A DNA stretch of 9,685 nucleotides from positions 1 to 9,685 of the forward strand of contig DGRP01000102.1 in the NCBI GenBank assembly GCA_002391065.1, written 5' to 3'. The DNA is from Ruminococcus sp. UBA4385 (lineage in GTDB: Bacteria; Bacillota_A; Clostridia; Oscillospirales; Ruminococcaceae). The stretch's first letter is position 1, and each line of letters starts with the position of its first letter. A program made the translations under genes and the position numbers. Below are positions 5,948-9,685 of this stretch, piece by piece. Under the pieces are notes generated by a model. That model was not told the origin of the DNA. It did no database searches and saw only the letters and a list, made by a program, of their open reading frames with translations.

Positions 5948-7084
5948 ATGAACCATTATGTAAGGTGCTCGGCTGAGATAAGCCTTAAAAGCATCAGGCA
6001 AAACCTTGAAAACTACAAAAAATTCCTCTCGCCCTCCACGGAGCTTCTGTGTGTGGTAAAGGCAAACTGCTACGGTCACGAGGACAGACTGATAGTGCCG
6101 TACCTTGAAAGGGAGCTCGGAGTGAAGTGGTTCGCAGTTGCGAACCTTGAAGAGGGGCTGAGGCTCAGACAGGAGGGCATAAAGGGCGAGATACTCATTC
6201 TCGGCTGTACTCCCCCCGAATCCGCCCCCGAGATAGCTGAAAACGGCATCATTCAGGCTTGTACCGAGCTTTCCTATGCAAAGGAGCTTTCAAGGCTCTC
6301 CGAGGGCAGGACTGTCCGCCTGCACTGTGCGATCGACACGGGAATGACAAGGATAGGTCTGACGGGAACGGCTGAGGAAAATGCCCGTGACCTTCTTGAA
6401 ATATCGAAGCTTGAAAACATTTCTTTAGAGGGAATCTTCACTCATTATGCCGTTGCAGATTCCCTTGATGAGGATAAGGCTGAGTACACTGCAATGCAGA
6501 CAGAGCGCATAAAGGCAACGGCAAAAGAAGCCAAAAAGCTCGGGGTGGAGCTTTCGCAGGTACATTTTCTCAATTCCGCAGGCGGAGTTTACCACTATGA
6601 CCCCGAGAGCACGCTTGCAAGGCTCGGGATAATACTCTACGGCCTTTACCCCGATGCAGATGTGCCTCTTCCATTTGAGCCCGAGCCTGTAATGAGCTGG
6701 TACGGAATGATCTCGCAGGTAAAGACGATACCTGCCGGCACAACGGTCAGCTACGGACGCACCTTCACGGCAGAGCGTGAAACCAAGCTTGCAACTATTG
6801 CAGTCGGCTATGCTGACGGCTACCCGAGGGCGCTCTCGAACAAGGGTCATGTGCTCATAAACGGAAAAAGGTGTCCGATAGCAGGAAGAGTATGCATGGA
6901 TCAGTTCATGGCAGATGTCACCGATGCAGGCGAGGTAAAGGCAGGCTCTTATGCTGTGCTTATGGGCTCTGACGGTGAGGAGCGTATCACAGCCGATGAT
7001 ATTGCAAGGCTCACAGGAACAATAGGATACGAGATAGTCTGCGGAATATCGGCAAGAGTGCCGAGAATGCTGGCAGAGGAATAA
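5948..7084 (+). CDS. alr: Alanine racemase
   Basis: Pyridoxal-5'-phosphate enzyme that interconverts L- and D-alanine; the D-form goes into peptidoglycan and wall polymers. At 378 residues it has the full family length. The N-terminal TIM barrel carries the PLP lysine in VVKANCYGH (K38), followed by the barrel blocks [14 protein letters not shown] (about 125-138) and [10 protein letters not shown] (about 162-171). The C-terminal beta domain carries the second catalytic Tyr in VSYGRTF (Y269), [11 protein letters not shown] (284-294) and GRVCMDQF (313-320). One small change is CYGHE where AYGHG is usual. The ATG at 5948 has AAGGAAGGA upstream. It is the first gene of a three-gene unit with araD (13-bp gap). 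No promoter was confidently found in the preceding 128 bp, which it shares divergently with the SLOG gene. Confidence 0.95.
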   Translation: MNHYVRCSAEISLKSIRQNLENYKKFLSPSTELLCVVKANCYGHEDRLIVPYLERELGVKWFAVANLEEGLRLRQEGIKGEILILGCTPPESAPEIAENGIIQACTELSYAKELSRLSEGRTVRLHCAIDTGMTRIGLTGTAEENARDLLEISKLENISLEGIFTHYAVADSLDEDKAEYTAMQTERIKATAKEAKKLGVELSQVHFLNSAGGVYHYDPESTLARLGIILYGLYPDADVPLPFEPEPVMSWYGMISQVKTIPAGTTVSYGRTFTAERETKLATIAVGYADGYPRALSNKGHVLINGKRCPIAGRVCMDQFMADVTDAGEVKAGSYAVLMGSDGEERITADDIARLTGTIGYEIVCGISARVPRMLAEE

Positions 7085-7097
7085 AGGAGGAAGAAAA

Positions 7098-7784
7098 ATG
7101 CTCGAAAAACTGAAGCTTGAAGTCTATGAAGCTAATATGCTGCTTGTAAAGCATAACCTTGTAACCTTCACATGGGGAAACGTCAGCGGTATAGACCGTG
7201 AAAGACGGCTCATAGTTATAAAGCCAAGCGGTGTTGAATATGACAAGCTGTCCGCTAACGATATGGTAGTCGTTAATATGAACGGAGATGTTGTTGAGGG
7301 CGACCTCAGACCCTCGACCGATACGAAAACACATCTCAGACTTTACAAGGAGTTTGAAACTATCGGCGGTGTGTGCCATACACACTCGACCTACGCTGTT
7401 GCGTGGGCTCAGGCAGGAAAGGACATTCCATGCTTCGGAACTACTCATGCGGACTATTTTTACGGCTCGATCCCCTGTGCAAGAGAGCTCACCGAGCAGG
7501 AGATCCGTGAGGACTATGAGGGCAACACAGGCCGTGTGATCGTTGAGGCCTTCAAGAACAGAAGCCCGATCTATGTTCCGGGGGTCATCTGCAAGAGCCA
7601 CGGACCCTTCACATGGGGAAAGGACGCAAAGCAGGCAGTGTTTAACGCAGTTGTGCTCGAAGAGGTGGCAAAGATGAACACGCTCACCCTGCAGATAAAT
7701 CCGTCGGCTTCGCCTGCATCGTCTGCGATACAGAATAAGCACTTCCTGAGAAAGCACGGACCTAACGCATACTACGGACAGTAA
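7098..7784 (+). CDS. araD: L-ribulose-5-phosphate 4-epimerase
   Basis: Metal-dependent class II aldolase-family enzyme converting L-ribulose-5-phosphate to D-xylulose-5-phosphate, the last step of L-arabinose entry into the pentose phosphate pathway. At 228 residues it nearly equals the 231 of the enterobacterial enzyme. Seen: GNVSG (27-31) and KPSGV (42-46) phosphate-binding segments; metal ligands H94 and H96 in CHTHSTYA and H168 in CKSHGP; catalytic D119 in THADYF; D75; and a C-terminal Tyr pair in NAYYGQ. These match the known AraD active-site positions with a shift of one to three residues. AAAGGAGG precedes the ATG. The adjoining sugar kinase (9-bp gap) could supply its substrate. A sister function such as L-fuculose-phosphate aldolase is less likely given the kinase neighbour and the close active-site match. 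Confidence 0.93.
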   Translation: MLEKLKLEVYEANMLLVKHNLVTFTWGNVSGIDRERRLIVIKPSGVEYDKLSANDMVVVNMNGDVVEGDLRPSTDTKTHLRLYKEFETIGGVCHTHSTYAVAWAQAGKDIPCFGTTHADYFYGSIPCARELTEQEIREDYEGNTGRVIVEAFKNRSPIYVPGVICKSHGPFTWGKDAKQAVFNAVVLEEVAKMNTLTLQINPSASPASSAIQNKHFLRKHGPNAYYGQ

Positions 7785-7793
7785 GGAGAAACT

Positions 7794-9386
7794 ATGGACA
7801 AAAGGCTTATTATAGATGAGGGCAAAACCTCGCTCGGAATTGAATTCGGCTCCACAAGGATAAAGGCAGTGCTGACCGACCTTTCGGGAGAGGTGCTCGC
7901 TGTCGGTACATACGACTGGGAGAACAGGCTTGAAAACGGGCTCTGGACTTACCCTCTCGACGAGATACACAAGGGACTGAAAGGCTGTTATGCGTCGCTT
8001 AAAAGGGCGGTCAGAGAGCAGTACGGAGTTACGCTCAGAAAACTTGGTGCTGTGTGTATCAGTGCGATGATGCACGGCTTTCTCGCCTTTGATAAGAACG
8101 GCAGACTGCTGACACCCTTCCGCACATGGAGAAATACAAACACTCAGGCGGCTGCCGATGAGCTGACAGCCCTCTTTGACTTTAATATACCGCTGAGGTG
8201 GACAGTCTCGCACCTTTATCAGGTGATACTTGATAACGAGCCTTTTGTGCCCGATATAGAGAGGGTCACAGTGCTGAGCTCATACATACATTTCCTGCTG
8301 ACAGGAGAATATGCGGTCGGCATAGGCGATGCTTCGGGTATATTCCCGATAGATTCGGAAAAGCTCTGCTATGACAGGGCTATGATGGAAAGCTTCAGGG
8401 GGCTTCTCTCATCAAAGGGCTTTGACAAAGACCCCGAGACTGTCTTTCCGAGGATACTCACAGCAGGCGAGAAGGCAGGCAGGCTCACAGCAGAGGGCGC
8501 GGCGCTTCTTGATGAGGAGGGCGACCTTGAAGCAGGCGTGCCGTTCGCTCCGCCCGAGGGCGACGCAGGCACAGGCATGACAGCCACAAACGCAGTAAGG
8601 CCTGCGACAGGAAACGTCTCGGCAGGAACAAGCACCTTTGCAATGCTGGTGCTTGAAAAGGGGCTCTCGAAGCTGCACCGTGAGATCGACATGGTGACAA
8701 CTCCCGACGGCGCACCCGTGGCAATGTCGCACGCAAATAACGGAACGTCTGACCTTAATGCGTGGGTCAAGCTGTTTGGCGAAGCGCTTTCGCTCTTCGG
8801 TGTAAACGCTGATACAAGCGAGCTTTACGAGAAGTTTTACAGGGCTTCCCTATCGGGAGACAGCGACTGCGGAGGGCTTATGTCCTATGGCTATTATTCG
8901 GGAGAGTCGATCACGGGGCTTGAAAGCGGACGTCCGCTTTTTATAAGAAAGCCGGAGGCCGTGTTCAGCCTTGCGAACTTTATGAGGACGCATTTGTACT
9001 CCTCTATAGCTGCTGTAAAAATGGGAATGGATATACTTCTCAAAGAAGAGAACGCAAGAGTTGAGAGCATAACGGCACACGGAGGGCTTTTCAAGACCGA
9101 GGGTGTCGGGCAGCGTTATTTAGCGGCAGCAATGGGAGCGCCCGTCACGGTAATGGAGACCGCAGGCGAGGGCGGCCCCTGGGGTGCGGCTCTGCTGGGG
9201 CTTTATATGCTGAAAAGGGAGACCTCTGACAGCACCCTTGCGGACTGGTTAGACACTGAGATATTTGCAGGAGCAAAGGGCACAACGCTTGCTCCGACTG
9301 CCGAAGAGACCGCAGGCTTTGAGGCCTTCATGGAGGGCTATCGCTCGGCGGTGGCGGCAGAAGCAGAAGCAGTAAGAACATTCTGA
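7794..9386 (+). CDS. FGGY-family sugar kinase, probable L-ribulokinase or xylulokinase
   Basis: Carbohydrate kinase of 530 residues that phosphorylates a ketopentose with ATP. The FGGY N-domain (about 14-270) opens with the phosphate-1 motif GIEFGSTRIKAVLTD (15-29), continues with CISAMMHGFLAFD (88-100) and TWRNTNTQAAADEL (111-124), and ends with the catalytic Asp in PEGDAGTGM (D257). The C-domain (about 272-490) has phosphate-2 NVSAGTSTFAM (274-284) and the adenosine-side block AHGGLFKTEGVGQRYLAAAMGAPV (428-451). The fold resembles xylulokinase and gluconokinase more than classical AraB. Placement right after araD suggests L-ribulose as substrate, as with the non-AraB ribulokinases described in clostridia; this is inference. 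The GGAG ribosome binding site overlaps the araD stop. A strong terminator follows the stop by five bases. No arabinose isomerase gene is in the window. Confidence 0.85.
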   Translation: MDKRLIIDEGKTSLGIEFGSTRIKAVLTDLSGEVLAVGTYDWENRLENGLWTYPLDEIHKGLKGCYASLKRAVREQYGVTLRKLGAVCISAMMHGFLAFDKNGRLLTPFRTWRNTNTQAAADELTALFDFNIPLRWTVSHLYQVILDNEPFVPDIERVTVLSSYIHFLLTGEYAVGIGDASGIFPIDSEKLCYDRAMMESFRGLLSSKGFDKDPETVFPRILTAGEKAGRLTAEGAALLDEEGDLEAGVPFAPPEGDAGTGMTATNAVRPATGNVSAGTSTFAMLVLEKGLSKLHREIDMVTTPDGAPVAMSHANNGTSDLNAWVKLFGEALSLFGVNADTSELYEKFYRASLSGDSDCGGLMSYGYYSGESITGLESGRPLFIRKPEAVFSLANFMRTHLYSSIAAVKMGMDILLKEENARVESITAHGGLFKTEGVGQRYLAAAMGAPVTVMETAGEGGPWGAALLGLYMLKRETSDSTLADWLDTEIFAGAKGTTLAPTAEETAGFEAFMEGYRSAVAAEAEAVRTF

Positions 9387-9391
9387 AAAAG

Positions 9392-9416
9392 CGGAGCTGA
9401 AAAGCTCCGTTTTTTT
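9392..9416 (+). terminator. Intrinsic terminator of the alr-araD-kinase unit
   Basis: CGGAGCT-GAAA-AGCTCCG is a perfect 7-bp stem closed by a GNRA-type GAAA tetraloop and followed at once by seven T (9410-9416). It lies five bases after the kinase stop codon. Confidence 0.95.
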
Positions 9417-9436
9417 GCAGGGTGCTCGCCGCACGG

Positions 9437-9452
9437 GCAGGGAAAACCCTGC
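9437..9452. repeat. Hairpin with 6-bp stem in the GC-rich tail
   Basis: GCAGGG-AAAA-CCCTGC forms a perfect 6-bp stem with an AAAA loop. CAGGG also occurs at 9418-9422, so CCCTG at 9447-9451 could pair with either copy, and GGTGC (9421-9425) could pair with GCACC (9451-9455). There is no U-tract, so it is not a terminator on either strand. Confidence 0.55.
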
Positions 9453-9522
9453 ACCGCCACGCGCCGTACCTTTGCTTTGACTTCACAGGCCTTTAACGCG
9501 GAGCAAGACAGTGATAACAAAA

Positions 9523-9546
9523 ACAAGAAACAAGAAACAAGAAACA
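9523..9546. repeat. 7-bp tandem repeat (ACAAGAA), three copies plus a partial
   Basis: Cytosines recur at 9524, 9531, 9538 and 9545 in an exact 7-bp rhythm. It lies in a stretch of the plus strand, about 9515-9575, that is almost free of T. Confidence 0.8.
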
Positions 9547-9593
9547 AAAAGAAAAATAAAAAAGGAAAACAACAACCCTAATAAGCCCATAAA

Positions 9594-9632
9594 CCACCCG
9601 AGCGACCTGCGAAGCAGGCTGCTCACGGGTGG
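9594..9632. repeat. 39-bp long imperfect inverted repeat
   Basis: CCACCCG (9594-9600) pairs with CGGGTGG (9626-9632), AGC (9601-9603) with GCT (9621-9623), and CCTGC (9606-9610) with GCAGG (9614-9618), leaving small internal loops and a GAA apical loop. That is 15 pairs in 39 bases. The form resembles intergenic palindromic elements that are repeated around bacterial chromosomes, but copy number cannot be judged from one window. Confidence 0.65.
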
Positions 9633-9685
9633 AGGCAAAAGAAAGAAAACCACTAACCAATAGCACGTCAAGAAGGGGAAGTCAC

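Larger units (their letters stand above)
9417..9685. other. Structured intergenic region without a credible gene
   Basis: No open frame here has a ribosome binding site, plausible composition or recognisable motif; the minus-strand frames are low-complexity Phe/Leu-rich products of the A-rich strand. The region contains a GC-rich part with a hairpin (9437-9452), a T-poor A-rich part with a 7-bp tandem repeat (9523-9546), and a larger hairpin (9594-9632). The last 50 bases are A/G-rich without structure that I can name. It may hold a dispersed repeat, a small RNA, or the 3' flank of a gene beyond the edge. Confidence 0.6.

Noticed and set aside
7011..8213. 400-codon minus-strand frame opposite araD and the kinase.
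   Set aside because: It runs antisense across two genes with full sets of active-site motifs, and shows no recognisable domain or ribosome binding site. Long antisense frames are common opposite genes of this codon usage.
9483..9671. Minus-strand 62-codon frame rich in Phe, Leu and Val resembling a membrane peptide.
   Set aside because: It is the reverse reading of an A-rich tandem-repeat tract and a palindrome, has no ribosome binding site, and its hydrophobicity follows from base composition.

Overview
The window looks like ordinary chromosome from a Clostridia-class Firmicute, most likely a Ruminococcus-like gut anaerobe. The reasons are the rimP-nusA-ylxR-ylxQ-infB order, strong AGGAGG-type ribosome binding sites, sigma-A type promoters, roughly even base composition, and small accessory proteins (SLOG, P-II-like, degenerate LCP) of a kind common in that group. 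The taxon is an inference from gene content, not a match.

Left third (1-3800, minus strand): the transcription/translation operon, read right to left. A clear promoter (TTGAAA, 17 bp, TATAAT; 3705-3733) is followed by a leader with a terminator-like hairpin. Then come rimP, nusA, ylxR, an L7Ae-type ylxQ, and infB, which runs off the left edge inside its GTPase domain. nusA-ylxR and ylxR-ylxQ overlap, so expression is probably coupled. Together these proteins mature the 30S subunit, control elongation/termination and start translation.

Middle (3797-5900, minus strand): three small genes. A SLOG-fold nucleotide-binding protein has its own promoter (TTGAAA, 17 bp, TATAAT). Downstream are a membrane-anchored LCP-like protein that lacks the usual catalytic motif, and a P-II-like protein 29 bp after it. 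The last two look like one unit and are the least explained part of the window.

Right (5948-9416, plus strand): a compact unit of alanine racemase (alr), L-ribulose-5-phosphate 4-epimerase (araD) and an FGGY sugar kinase, with gaps of 13 and 9 bp, closed by a textbook terminator. The kinase and epimerase can perform the last two steps of L-arabinose entry into the pentose phosphate pathway (L-ribulose to L-ribulose-5-P to D-xylulose-5-P). The alr in front supplies D-alanine for cell wall and is not obviously part of that pathway. No promoter could be identified confidently for this unit.

Right end (9417-9685): about 270 bp without a credible gene, holding two hairpins and a 7-bp tandem repeat in an A-rich strand. 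It may be a dispersed repeat or a regulatory/RNA region. No CRISPR array, tRNA, rRNA, insertion sequence or phage gene was seen, and I found no clear new multi-gene system. The best candidates for something undescribed are the LCP-like/P-II-like pair and the right-end structured element.
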